Shown: positions 45,165 to 54,933, counted from the stretch's first letter. The stretch is 64,000 nt of DNA from Durusdinium trenchii (GCA_963970005.1 CAXAMN010018557.1:1-64000), one strand, 5' to 3'. The notes: a model not told the origin generated them from the letters alone. A program made the numbers and translations.

Positions 45165-45187
45165 TATAGATCGAGTTAGTTTAAATT
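45165..45187 (+). repeat. Left terminal inverted repeat
   Basis: This 23-bp sequence starts TATAGATCGAGTTAGTTTAA and is identical to the reverse complement of 57166-57188. The outward flank is GCTTTGCCG; inward sequence diverges after AAATT. Confidence 0.85.
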
Positions 45188-45370
45188 CGTTGAGTTTAGA
45201 CTGTATGAGATAACCTAACCTAGATAGGTTAACTTAACCTTTGAAGGTTAACTGAACACAAGGTTGTGGGTAGGTTAGGTTGATGGATATTTGTATGAAT
45301 AACGTAACCTAAGGTAAGGCAAGGTTAGGTGAGAGGTTAGGTTTTTCATAAGAACAACCTAAGGTTAAAG
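45188..45370. repeat. Subterminal TTAGGTT/AACCTAA field (left)
   Basis: Seven or more copies of AACCTAA or TTAGGTT and near variants occur in both orientations. A matching field lies inside the right end (57040-57160). Clustered subterminal motifs are typical binding sites of transposases in large DNA transposons; here that is inference. Confidence 0.6.
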
Positions 45371-45403
45371 GTGGTTGTGTTGAAACAAAGCCTCATGTAA
45401 TTG

Positions 45404-45688
45404 TACTCTCTCTCTCTCTCTCTGGTGAAGAAAGTTTCTGCCAAGTCAGCTGTGAAGTACCCGTCTTCGTCCTTGGTCTTCGCGATGTGGGCATGGTGCA
45501 CCTTATGCACCACCTCTGGGGGGAGCTAGGGTGCCTGCCTTCAACATCTTGGAGAACTTTTCACCTTTCCCCTTGTCTCGGGTTTCGGTCATGGCCGCAG
45601 ACTGCTCTTTGATCTCCCTGACCGTCTGGTTGATGGAACTTGCCGGCCTCTTCCTGGGACCTTCTTCTGCGCTAGCTGGGCGTTTCAT
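45404..45688 (-). pseudogene. MKRPA-family protein, copy 1
   Basis: From ATG 45688 the frame reads MKRPASAEEGPRKRPASS, then TETRDKGKGEKFSKMLKAG. A one-base shift near 45530 lets it continue LPPEVVHKVHHAHIAKTKDE and DGYFTADLAETFFTRE into the CT microsatellite (45401-45422), which encodes Arg-Glu repeats. The block D-K-x3-K-(F/W)-S-(K/R)-M, then (L/V)-P-x-(E/D)-(V/I)-V, and further G-Y near the end, is shared with the plus-strand gene at 51592. I recall similar Lys/Arg-Pro-Ala N-termini in large multicopy families of Symbiodiniaceae, but cannot give a function. It lies just inside the left terminal repeat. Confidence 0.5.
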
Positions 45689-45927
45689 TGGAGGTATGAT
45701 GATAAGCGATCACGGGTACTATATATCAAAGCAAGGTTCTTCGCGCAAAAATGATCGACTTGAGCGTTGATGGAAAAATCCACAGGCCAAAGGTTGAAGA
45801 TTGAAGTGTCCGCTCATAGGTTCATCAAACTTTACTTTTTTGAAGAATTCCAACACAAACTCTTTGAATTCCTGCAGGTTTGTAAGATGGTTTCATTACT
45901 TTAATCCCACTACAATGATGACAGGTC

Positions 45928-46130
45928 CAACTTTGGTCGAAACTTCATCGAAGTTCCGACTCGAAGTTTAGTCGAAGTTTGGTCGCAGTTTAGTCGAAGT
46001 TTAAGATACACTCTTCAAAACATATGGTAGTGTTTTGTTCACATTGTATCAAGACAAACTTCGACAGCGCTTGAAACTCCGACCAAACTTCGAGTCGAAA
46101 CTTCGACGAAGTTTCGACCAAACTTCGGCC
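45928..46130. repeat. Foldback with ~82-bp GTCGAAGTTT arms
   Basis: The left arm 45928-46009 and the right arm 46046-46130 are near-complementary; both are built of GTCGAAGTTT/GTCGAAACTT words, with about 36 bases of loop. The single-strand form would be a very long hairpin. It may be a MITE-like insertion or a source of small RNA. Related words occur singly near 54640. Confidence 0.8.
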
Positions 46131-46361
46131 CCCGATTCGCTGGCCTTCCTTCTGTCTCTTATGATCTCTCATGGTTTTTGGCGAAAAATGTTTACGAAGT
46201 CTCAAGCCAAATTCAGAAACCAATTCAGGAAATTGTTCAGTGTCATGGTCTTCAAATGCTCACAGCTCAATTGTTTCTTGAGTTCTTTTGCAAAGCCTGC
46301 GCTCAGTCAATCAATCTCAATGAATCTCACTGACTCACATCACATGTATGTGCTCAACTTC

Positions 46362-46755
46362 TCAACGATGTTTCTTGCCCTGGCCCTTAGTGCCCTTCTT
46401 CTTCTTGGACTTGCGTCTCTGAGCCTTGGATTTCTCATCTTTGCCGGCTTCTTCCAAGACCGCGGTGTCCGTTGGTTGGGGCGTCCTGCGCAAAGGCGGC
46501 GGCTGTAAGGAAGAAGAAGCAGGTTCATCAGGCGGATATTCTTGATCCACCTTCTTGGGCACAGGGTTGCGCCGAACCTCATCCACCCGTGAGATCTCCA
46601 TGGATAATCTTCATGAGGTTGATGGATCTTTGGGACACCTCCCCAAACACCTGAATGATGATGTCTTGATCCACAGCGACCCAGCCGGTGAGGTCGTCAT
46701 TTGGGACTTCCTCAACAGCTTCTACTTGATGTTCGGGCTGCTTGCTGGTCTGCAT
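46362..46755 (-). pseudogene. Small charged protein (frameshifted)
   Basis: From ATG 46755 the frame reads MQTSKQPEHQVEAVEEVPND, then LTGWVAVDQDIIIQVFGEVS and SINLMKIIHGDL, and hits a TGA at 46579-46581. A frameshift near 46595 continues it as SRVDEVRRNPVPKKVDQEYP, a Pro/Ser-rich part and a basic tail (SKAQRRKSKKKKGTKGQGKK) ending at TGA 46362-46364. The first half looks folded (VDQDIIIQVFGEV); the tail is nuclear-localisation-like. I do not recognise it. It lies between the foldback and a CTCTCAAG repeat field. Confidence 0.45.
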
Positions 46756-46865
46756 GGCTTCACGACAAATCTAGATGATTTCTGATGCACTTCCGTGAAC
46801 TTGAGCTGGCATCGAGACATGACAATCATGTCGAATTAAAACTCATGATTCACGATGACGATACT

Positions 46866-47205
46866 ACACGCTCTCAAAGTTTCTTACTACATACTCTCAA
46901 ACTAAAGTTCCCTCAAGTCACATACTCTCAAGATCTCTCAAGGTTCCCTCAAGTTACACTCTCAAGGTGTCCTGATCGTATGAATTTCCTTTACAGTGAT
47001 GGTCTATATAGTCCAAGTTTGTAGAAATTGTTTCACGCAAACCTCTCATGGACTCTCAAGTGAACCCTCATGGTATACCCTGTGAGGTTGAAAGCAAACT
47101 CTGAACTAAACCTCTCATCTCAAACGCACTTTGAAGTGGACTCTCAAGTAAACCTCTCATGGTACTCTCAAGGACTCTCAAGGCAACTCTCACGGCACTA
47201 ACAAG
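46866..47205 (+). repeat. CTCTCAAG repeat field 1
   Basis: (A)CTCTCAAG or CCCTCAAG followed by T, G or TGGAC recurs more than ten times at irregular spacing. The same word fills 54190-54515 and 55905-56180, always in the same orientation. Confidence 0.7.
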
Positions 47206-47232
47206 ATCAAGAACACACCCGCAAAGGACTTC

Positions 47233-47910
47233 TCAATGCTTCCTGAAAATGATCTTTTCCAAACCGCTAGCTTGGAATGCGTGAGCAGGAAATGGAAAGA
47301 ACCACGTCATAAAGCCAGAGCGGCGCACTAGCGCAAATGTTTTCGCCTCACGTATACAAATCCAATGTCTGCGCCGCCTTGAGCGATAGCACTGCTCGAT
47401 GATCTGCATCTCCTCGATCGTGACCGCTTCCTGGATCGTGAACGCTTCCTCGATCGTCTGCGCCTGGACCGTGACTTCTTCTTCTTTTTCTTGGAATGAT
47501 GATGGCTTGGCTTTGCTCCTGGAACGGCCTTGGCGCTGCTCTTCCATCCACTGTTCCAGCACCAAGCTGACCACGCCCGGAGAAGTTTGAGGCTCTTCTC
47601 TCACAGCTCCTTCCTTCTTGTTGAAGGCTTTTCAAAGAAACTCCTGAAGATTGTCATCATCTTCTTCAGACTCCTCCTCCTTCTTCTCAACCGAGTCAAG
47701 GTCCACCTTCTTCTCCTCGACCATGTAGTCGTCCTGTTTTGCCTCTGCCTCAACCGTCTCCGCCAAGGGGGAGACTCTTCCATCTTCACGCTTCTTGCTT
47801 TCGAAGTGGCTCCTGGCATTCCGGATTTTTGGGCGACGTTGGAGCTGCGTGGCGAAGGATCAAAATACCCTGGCGCCGTATGTGGTGGAATCTCACCTGA
47901 ATGCATCGGC
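47233..47910 (-). pseudogene. Acidic/basic protein with two in-frame TGA
   Basis: One minus-strand frame reads SFATQLQRRPKIRNARSHFE, SKKREDGRVSPLAETVEAEA, KKVDLDSVEKKEEESEEDDD and LQEFL, then TGA (47632-47634), KAFNKKEGAVREEPQTSPGV, SLVLEQWMEEQRQGRSRSK and EEVTVQAQTIEEAFTIQEAV. A second TGA (47860-47862) precedes SFATQL, with YGARVF before it. Apart from these two stops the reading is coherent. A competing frame (47601-47984) is open and Arg/Pro-rich but looks like a shadow. Residues TIEEAFTIQEAVTIEEMQII form a heptad-like, probably coiled-coil segment. I do not recognise it. It may belong with the KRPA-type families. Confidence 0.4.
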
Positions 47911-48337
47911 GGTGGCGGTGGCGGTGGCACTAACTGCCGCTCGACCGCGGGTAGGCGATGTCTGCCTCGCAGCGGTAGCGGCACACTCCACCAAGCCTAG
48001 ATTGCCCCAGGTCCGGTACAGCTGCCTGGGCCTGCTGTTGCGTAGCATAGGTCACGAAACAGTTGCACGTCCCTCCGGTTCAACAAATATAGGTCAGGTC
48101 TTCCTCAAGTTTCGACAATGCAATGGAGCAGTTCAAATATGAGTTTATACAATTTCGCATCTGCATCGTTCGTGTCTCAGTTCAACGCCATGCGGGCTCT
48201 GCTGGATATCCTTGATCCACCTTTTCGGGCTGTGGCCTAAATCAAATTGAACAAATGACTGGCTTTGCAACAAATTGGACAATGTATATGTGAACTAATA
48301 CAGTTTCAATAGCTCAGACCTGGTCATATTTCAAAAA

Positions 48338-48862
48338 CTAATCGATGTCTTCAGGCTCAGATTTGACGCGCAAAGGCTCTTGAGCCTCAGGGGTCTGCTC
48401 AGGATCCTTCATCTTCTGCGAAGGCTTCTTCGTGATGGCGGGGGTCTCATAGTCATCCTCTTCTTTGGTCTCTGGCGTCTTCTTCTTGGTCTTCTTTCAC
48501 TTCGTGGCTGACGTTTTCACAGCCGGCTTCTTCAGGACGACCTCACTTCCTAGGGGCCATCGTTCATCAAATCGTGCACCTGTTTTCCTGCTTTGCCTGC
48601 GAGCTTCTTCTTGCGCAACCTCTTTCGAAAACCCCTGTCGAACCAGGAAATCTTGTGCGCGGTGGTAAGCCCTCGAAGTGTGTTGGTTGCGTCGTTGTTT
48701 TCGAGGCAGATCTTCTGGACCAGGCACAGCTTCAAAGCGTACATCCAAATCCTTCAACAAATTTTCCAAACTGTCTGAGTCATCCTTCTTTTGGCTCTTC
48801 GTATCTGCGCAAAGCCTTTTTGTGCGTGCTTGGCGCAGCTTGAAAAGCCAAAGTTTGTGCAA
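48338..48862 (-). pseudogene. Charged protein with one in-frame TGA
   Basis: The frame reads KKDDSDSLENLLKDLDVRFE, PEDLPRKQRRNQHTSRAYHR, QDFLVRQGFSKEVAQEEARR and SEVVLKKPAVKTSATK, then TGA at 48497-48499. It continues KKTKKKTPETKEEDDYETPA, TKKPSQKMKDPEQTPEAQEP and ends RVKSEPEDID at TAG 48338-48340. The central part is helical; the tail is Lys/Glu/Pro-rich. There is no ATG at the 5' end, so the gene probably has an upstream exon. It is divergent from the VTVGD gene that starts at 49047, with about 180 bp between them. I do not recognise it. Confidence 0.4.
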
Positions 48863-49046
48863 GAAGATGGGCGCAGAACATGCAAGAATACAGACTACAC
48901 ATAAACATTGGCAATAGTATTCTTTTCATGTGCATATGTGTGCACACAAAGGGAATAATATACATAGTTGAGCATTGAGGAACCACCAACTGAAATGTTA
49001 GCAGGGAACATTTTAGGGAAACAGTGCATAGGCCCTGCTTTTGACA

Positions 49047-49569
49047 ATGAGCAGGCTGCACCCTGATCCCATGGTTACAGTGGGCGACATTCAGAAAGCC
49101 TTGATTGAATTCATGGAGGAGAAAGGTTGCAATGATTTGCGCCTTCTTGTCAAAGCACCCACCAGTGTAAGTTGGAAGAGTGCACCTCAAGAGGAATGGC
49201 TGTCGAGTCACATTGCATTGCTGATTAAAAGGCTTGTGAAGATCAGCCCTGTTGGTGTCTTTTCTTCAAAAATGCTCAAGAGGGCGCAAGGTGAACGCAG
49301 AATGGAAAAGATGCAACTATAGCAAGAAGCATGACACTGATTTTGTTGATTACATTGATGAGCAGATCCGCATTGCATGCCATCAGTATCGCACCTTGAA
49401 GAAAGATCCTTTGTCCCAGAAGAGATTCTTCAAAAAAGCTTCTGTCAGTGAAGCTGAAGTGGTACAGGAAGTTTTGTCTTTGATCAAATGGACGGAAGAT
49501 GATGGCAAAGGAGATGGATGTGCTGAACCACAAGAAGACGAGGTGGCAAAGCTGAAAAGGAGAGCATGA
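49047..49569 (+). pseudogene. VTVGD-family protein, plus-strand copy
   Basis: From ATG 49047 it reads MSRLHPDPMVTVGDIQKALI, EFMEEKGCNDLRLLVKAPTS and VSWKSAPQEEWLSSHIALLI. A frameshift near 49280 continues it as NAEWKRCNYSKKHDTDFVDY, EQIRIACHQYRTLKKDPLSQ and KRFFKKASVSEAEVVQEVLS, ending with an acidic tail. Minus-strand gene 53544-54045 aligns along the whole length: DPxVTVGD, an E(A/x)F(L/M)E helix, L(K/x)xPxxxSWK(S/T)xxxxxWL, then FSKKNTDEFADL against YSKKHDTDFVDY. Both halves are alpha-helical with no membrane segment. The function is unknown and I cannot name the family. The start is supported because both copies begin shortly before DPxVTVGD. Confidence 0.55.
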
Positions 49570-50142
49570 GTGTGAAAGAAGTTGCATCAGCATCATCCAT
49601 TGAGAGGCCACCCACTATTTCCAGGAAGCTGTTGAGAAGAAGAACTTCTTCTGAATCAGAATGTGCACTCCCTTCTTCTTCAAGCAAGAAGCTTCCTGCC
49701 CCTGCGGCTGCTTTGGTGCCTTCATCAAAGGCTGGGATGGTGCCAGCTTTGCTTCAAGACGAGCAAGAGGAGCTCTCCAAGTGGCCTGTGAAGAATGCAC
49801 CTGGACCTCCTGACCCTGGCTTGGCTCCTGTGCATGGGCCTATTCAGGCCAAAGATCCTCCTGAGATCCATGGCTGAATTGAAGCAAACAAGAACTCAGC
49901 ATTTGGGATTATGTTGCTGCTTTGGCCAAGACATTGACATTGGACAACTAAGGTTTCCACCTGGTCAAAATGCATATCCTTTTGGGCGGTGTCCTTATTG
50001 GTGGTGATGTCAGTTCAATGATGTCAAACTGCTTTTAGCAATGTTTGTCAGGAAGGGACATAAGGCTGCTCCTCCTTCCTTTTGGCCTCCAGGCAAAGCG
50101 CACCTTGGCATTGTTTGGAACATTGTCCTGGACTTCAAGGTA
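49566..50142 (+). pseudogene. Ser/Pro-rich segment and possible following exon
   Basis: A Ser/Pro-rich frame (49566-49877, RPPTISRKLLRRRTSSESE, SSSSKKLPAPAAALVPSSKA) overlaps the end of the previous gene by four bases. A second frame reads LGLCCCFGQDIDIGQLRFPP and GRCPYWW, then TGA (50005-50007), CQFNDVKLLLAMFVRKGHKA and HLGIVWNIVLDFK. It ends at a good splice-donor-like sequence (AAG, then GTATAAG at about 50140-50149). Downstream, KPPPASPACAKWLGYCQKC (from about 50245) may be the next exon. The model is uncertain and the protein unrecognised. Confidence 0.35.
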
Positions 50143-50149
50143 TAAGAGT

Positions 50150-50836
50150 TCTCTCAACCTTTTTGTCTTGCTTCCTTTTCTGGTGAGATGAGTGAAGGGA
50201 AAGGGGTCCGGGTAAATGTAATTTTGTTTATTGTTGCCTTAAGGAAGCCACCACCAGCATCACCAGCATGTGCGAAGTGGCTGGGATACTGCCAAAAATG
50301 TGTGCTTTCAGTTTTTCTTTTTTACTGGTGAGATGAATGATGTTGAGAGAAATCAAGAGAGTTTTTTTCTCTTTCAGTTTGCTGGTGAGAGAAATCAGGA
50401 GAAAGGCAACTTTGTACCTGCACCTTCATTATTACAATTGAGGAAGGCACCACCGCCATTGCCCACACAGGAACAGGAGGAGGAGGAATTCATTCCCCAC
50501 ATGTGCCTTGGCATGGAATTTGATTAGAAACACAATATCAGCACAAGGTTCTGCTCCAAAGGGAGCTGGAAAGGGCACATGATGCTTTATAAGGGGTGGA
50601 ACAAAGCGCCTGAGCTTGGCTTGCTTTGTGTTATTGTTGAGAGCCGTGAGGGTGAGAGTTGCTTACTGATGAGAGTGAGAGAGTGAGACATTTCTATTTT
50701 CTGTAAGTTTTATGAAGTGTTTTTATTGTATTTGGTACTGGATATTGGTTGAAAGTGTATCTTTTGTATTGAAAATGATTGTTTGTATTGAATAAATGTA
50801 TTTTTGACTATGTTTTTTGATGACAAAAGATCAACT
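50150..50836. other. No confident gene; possible exon remnants
   Basis: A frame 50270-50527 ends KAPPPLPTQEQEEEEFIPHM and may be the tail of the preceding gene. The rest, AT-leaning DNA around 50530-50836, shows only GAGAGTGAGA-type simple words. Confidence 0.3.
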
Positions 50837-51057
50837 ACTGAAAGTTTGATTGAAAGTTTGCATGCAAGTTTCACTGCAAGTTTCAACTTGCAATGCAAGT
50901 TTCAAATTTTCAATGCAAACTTTCAGTCTGAAATATTTCTTTTAATCTAAATAATAAAGAGTCAGTGTAAACTTTCAAAAGTTGCAGTGAAAGTTTGCAC
51001 TGAAAGTTTAAAACTTTCAGTGAAACTTGCATGCAAACTTTCAATCAAATTTTCAGT
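50837..51057. repeat. Foldback with 47-bp arms
   Basis: Bases 50837-50883 and 51011-51057 are inverted copies with about two mismatches; the arm starts ACTGAAAGTTTGATTGAAAG. The 130-base spacer itself contains further GAAAGTTTGCA/TGCAAACTTTC words in both orientations. It is AT-rich and non-coding, between the two plus-strand genes. Confidence 0.85.
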
Positions 51058-51591
51058 CTTGGATATTTTTTGATCATATTTTTGTTAGTTTTTTGATACA
51101 AAATATGTTTTTTAAGCAAATTAGATCTATTTGTTGATATCTTGTGGCATTTTTTCATAAATCTGTGTCTTGAACTTCTGGGTTGATGTATTTTGTGATC
51201 AAGTAAGTGCATTTCAAACATAAAAATTTGGTTTCTTAAAAACACAAGTAGAAAACAATTTTGCTTTTGTCCCAGCAAGCATTGTCAGCTTTCATTGCCA
51301 GTATCTAATTTCTTTCTTTTGTTTTTGTGTTTTGTGCATGTGCTTGCCTTCTTGTCACTACATTTCTTCTTCAATTCGCAGAGGTTTGAACCCCTGTACT
51401 TGGGCATGTGGTTACACAAAGTTTGCAGCAATACAGTTTTAACATCACAGCAAACACAAACACATGTGCACTGTGCAAACCATCGGCAAAAACAAAATTA
51501 CATTAAACAACTTCTCCCACATTTCTCTGAGGCAGCTCTGCGCAGACTGCTTTCAATTCACCGGGCACATTCAGTGCCCTATCTGTGAGCC
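51058..51591. other. No gene seen
   Basis: This is AT-leaning spacer upstream of the MKRPA gene at 51592. It may hold the promoter or 5' leader; no motif stands out. Confidence 0.35.
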
Positions 51592-52989
51592 ATGATGAAA
51601 AGGCCTGCAGCCACAGAAGAAGATAAAGAAGATACACCAGAAGAGAGTGGCAAAGATGAACCAGATGGCCCAAAAGAGGAAAAGGCAATTCCAAAGGCAA
51701 AAAGCAAAGCAAAAAAACATACCTGCTACAAAAGCAAAGGCCAAAGCCAAACCAAAAGCAGGCATGAAAAAGAACAAAACAAAAGGGAACAAACCACCAG
51801 AACCAATGAAGAAACCAGCAGCCAACAAGAAGGGAGCAAGCTCATTGAAGGATAAAGTCTCTGGCTGGAAGGAAGCCACCTGAATGGTAAGTGTGCAGTT
51901 TTTTTGTATTTTATATAGTGAAGCTTTGTACAACATCAAAAAGTAAAGACACTGCTTTGTGGCTTTGTGATTCTTGAGGCTTCGCAGAAGGAACACGAAG
52001 AAGAATAAGAAGAATAGCATAAAGATGAAGATGGAGACCCAGTCATTGATCCAGATGACAAGAGGCATTATGGAAAGGCCAGGAAATGGTCGAGAATGAT
52101 GCAGTCCAATTCTGTTCCACAAGACATTGTGGAACTCTACAATTCTCAAAAGACAAGGTGCCCTGAAGACTAGCTCCATCAATTCACTTTTGAAAACCAA
52201 TGCCAACGGTGAATACATCTTTGCTCCTGGTGAGCAAAAGTTCCAAGCCTTCAAACAATCATCGACTTTGAAGCATGTTGGAAACAAGATTCAGAGCTTT
52301 CCTGAGTCTATCATGCTGTGATCACATTTCCATGGCAATGAGAGTGCTATGCAGGCAGCCTTGGCCAGTGGCGACATTGTGGAGCAATGGCATGGCAACA
52401 AAAAGTATTTGGCTTTCAACACCTATGAGGCTGGCCAGCAGAAGAGGTTCCAGGACAAATTGCACATTGACCAAGGGCAGACCACAATGGATGTTGACAG
52501 CAGTGCTGAAATCAGCAAATGGCTACAGAGTCGATCTTGGCACAAATTTTCAGAAGTTGAATCAGTGGAAGACCAGACTGGCAGCAGCACCATCAAGCAA
52601 GGATTGCTGATGATCAAAGATAAAGACAAAGATGAACACCAAAGAAAAGGCGCAGCTGCTTCAAAAGTGATTCCATGGAAAAGTGTGGAAATATCCTGAA
52701 TGATGCCAAAGGTTCTCAAGAGAGGCTCCTCAGAGATTGCCAGAAGATTGTACAGAAGGTGAAGGAATCCTATGACAGGACTTTGGTCGAAGATTTGAAG
52801 GAGGTCATGGCAACTTTGAGTGAAGCATCACAAAAGCTGAGAAATGCATTGCTGTGGAAGCAAATCGATAGAGGGATGGATCCCAAGAATATCAGCAACT
52901 TTGTCGATTCCCTGGGGAATGAAACAGAAAGGGCAAATGAAAAGATTGAGAAGATCAAAGCCACCTTGAAAGCCAAAGGAATCGTCTAG
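51592..52989 (+). pseudogene. MKRPA-family protein, copy 2, with probable intron
   Basis: From ATG 51592 it reads MMKRPAATEEDKEDTPEESG, then a Lys/Ala-rich part that needs one frameshift near 51720 (KAKAKAKPKAGMKKNKTKGN, SLKDKVSGWKEAT). A GTAAGT at 51889-51894 could be a donor. Coding resumes at about 52021: DPDDKRHYGKARKWSRMMQS, NSVPQDIVELYNSQKT. After a shift near 52160 comes KTSSINSLLKTNANGEYIFA, then TGA (52319-52321), SHFHGNESAMQAALASGDIV, EQWHGNKKYLAFNTYEAGQQ and IDQGQTTMDVDSSAEISKWL. A last shift near 52690 leads to a coiled-coil tail (RDCQKIVQKVKESYDRTLVE, ALLWKQIDRGMDPKN, ETERANEKIEKIKATLK), ending at TAG 52987-52989. The D-K-x-K-(F/W)-S-(K/R)-M core is shared with copy 1. The function is unknown. 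Confidence 0.5.
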
Positions 52990-53543
52990 CTCTACTTACA
53001 ACAAGGCCACTGCAGATGCCATCAAAGAAGGATATCACCAATTGTACAGCCCTGGTGTTGCTTCAAGCAGCACTATTCCTTGCTGAAAAACGACCAACAC
53101 AATGCATGAATGCGTTTGTGAAAGAGTAAAAAGGTGTCAGGATGTGTGAATGCATTCTCTCTGGGTCATGTTCTGTTTGAGAGGTTCCTGTTGAGAGAAG
53201 AGGCATTCTTGTTCCTTTTGTGTTTGAGGGTTTACTGTTGAGAGGAGTGAATCTGAGTTTTCGTTTATTTTATGATTTTGGATACCACATAATCATGTTG
53301 ATGTTGGTGCAAACATGTTTTTTCAATAGTACATTTGCAATGTTTAAAAGGTTAACCTTCACTTTTAACTACTGAATATAGATACCTAGGTTAAAAACTA
53401 ACTTTCATCTTTAACTATCAAAATTATCTATTGATTTTATCTTAAAAAACAAAAATTAAGTAAAAAGACAAAGCGCAAAATTAACTAATAGAAAATTGTT
53501 TAAAACAGAATTAACTATTAGATAGAAAATTGTCTAACCCGAT
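52990..53543. other. AT-rich intergenic region between convergent genes
   Basis: It contains GGTTAACCTT, CTAGGTTAAAAACTAAC and repeated TTAACTA(T/A)TAGATAGAAAATTG words (about 53345-53535), reminiscent of the subterminal field at the element ends. No ORF of note. Confidence 0.45.
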
Positions 53544-54045
53544 CTATTGGGCTTTGCTGTCGTCCTGATGCTCCACATCGAAGCGAATCAAATCAATGAC
53601 ATGTGACAAGGTTTTCTGTTTTTCCTTGTCTGCTCGTCGAAACGCTTGTTCCTTTTTCTCCGGCTGCTGTTTCAAAGCCCTCAAGTGCGAAAGCCCCATC
53701 CTCACCAAACCGCCGACGAGGTCAGCAAACTCATCTGTATTCTTTTTGCTAAAGTTGATGCGGTGCTTCTCTTCCATGCAATGATTACCGTTTTGTGTTT
53801 CTTTGATGGAATGATTGCATTTGGCGCTACTTTCAGGTAGTCCTCCAAAGGGTTGCCAATCCTGCCAGCCAAGTAGTCGGTGTTGATGTCTTCCACGATG
53901 TATTTGGTGGTGGCTTCAAATGTTTTATCGCGTTTTTCTCCCCAGTGGTCTCCAAGAAGGCCTCCAGTGGTTCCATCAAGTCACCAACAGTGACACTAGG
54001 ATCTGCTACTTGTCGAGGTTTGGCTTTACTCAAAGCTCCCGACAT
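53544..54045 (-). pseudogene. VTVGD-family protein, minus-strand copy
   Basis: From ATG 54045 it reads MSGALSKAKPRQVADPSVTV, GDLMEPLEAFLETTGEKNAI, HLKPPPNTSWKTSTPTTWLA and GLATLWRTT, then a TGA. After a gap with frameshift it resumes at 53777 as MEEKHRINFSKKNTDEFADL, GLVRMGLSHLRALKQQPEKK and KEKQKTLSHVIDLIRFDVEH, ending DDSKAQ at TAG 53544-53546. The layout matches the plus-strand copy at 49047: same start position, DPxVTVGD, P-x3-SWK-(S/T), FSKK-x-TDEF and a C-terminal helix. It is convergent with the MKRPA gene ending at 52989. Confidence 0.55.
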
Positions 54046-54933
54046 GTTAGTCGAATTGAAATCGAATTGAAACTCTTCACACTAACACTAGTACGTTTGA
54101 GTCACAAAAAGAATCGCAGATAGAAAGGAATACATCAATCGCAAGCACTTCAACTGCGAAGTCCAAATACATCCCAAAACAATCCCTCAGGGCCTCTCAC
54201 ACACTCTCTCTCCCTCTCTCTCTCAAGGTTTGCTGGAAAGATCATGCGCTCACTCAAGTATCTCTCAGGGTCTCTTCAAACACATCTTTCAAGAGTCAAT
54301 CTCAAATATCTCTCAAAAATAAAGATCATACACTGCTTGTCTTATTCAACTGTCCCTCAAGACCTCTTCAAACACATCTCTCTCAAAAGCCAGTCTCAAG
54401 TATCTCTCATAAGTATCTCTCAAGTATCTCTCAAAGGTATCTCCCAAAATGATCTCTCACGAGTATCTCTCAAGTTACCTCTCAATGTACCTCTCAAGAG
54501 CACCTCTCTCAAACAAATGAATGACTGCAACAAAGAAACTGTTGCTTGTATTCAACACGCGACAGTTCCCAAGAGCATGTATCACAAAAAGCTACCCAAA
54601 CACTGATTCAAAGCACTGCAAGTCGATACCAAACACCTGTCGAAGTTAGGTCGAAATTCAGTTTTGACAATAACTTAGCCCGTCGAAGACCCCTAGAATG
54701 CATGGACAACCTAGAAAATAGTGACTATATTAAATAGTGACTATTGTGTAGAAAATCTATATATTTCTTGAACCAAGGTTACACAACATAGTTATCTGAC
54801 AAATAAGATATAAACAAAAACAAGTGTAGATATATAGTCAAACCTGATTTAACTCGAAACAATGAATATATATATATATATTCCTTAGATAGCTACTGTT
54901 TTCAAAGAAATAAGCTAGATCAGTCTATTGGTT
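54046..54933 (+). repeat. CTCTCAAG repeat field 2 and AT-rich spacer
   Basis: Bases 54190-54515 hold more than ten copies of (T)CTCTCAAGTATCTCTC-like words after a CT-rich stretch (54200-54228). Some frames stay open, giving Ser/Leu/Lys-rich ORFs (54244-54606) that I reject as genes. Bases 54516-54933 are AT-leaning and without features. Confidence 0.65.

Noticed and set aside
45188..45370. Telomere-like repeat
   Set aside because: TTAGGTT/AACCTAA words are irregular, in both orientations and internal; they do not form the TTTAGGG tandem array expected of a telomere. A single TTAGGGTTT near 58645 is also not an array.
47601..47984. Arg/Pro-rich minus-strand ORF (127 codons)
   Set aside because: The alternative frame reads a more coherent acidic/basic protein through two TGA codons. 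The open frame looks like its shadow, though this is not certain.
49047..52989. Alternative genetic code with TGA as Trp in the 12-kb element
   Set aside because: TGG is also used, frameshifts are common in the same genes, one TGA falls in a Lys-rich context where Trp is not expected, and a TGA in the nearby LINE fits Cys instead; pseudogene decay explains the data more simply.
54244..54606. Ser/Leu/Lys-rich ORF of 120 codons
   Set aside because: Built from CTCTCAAG repeats; no other coding evidence.
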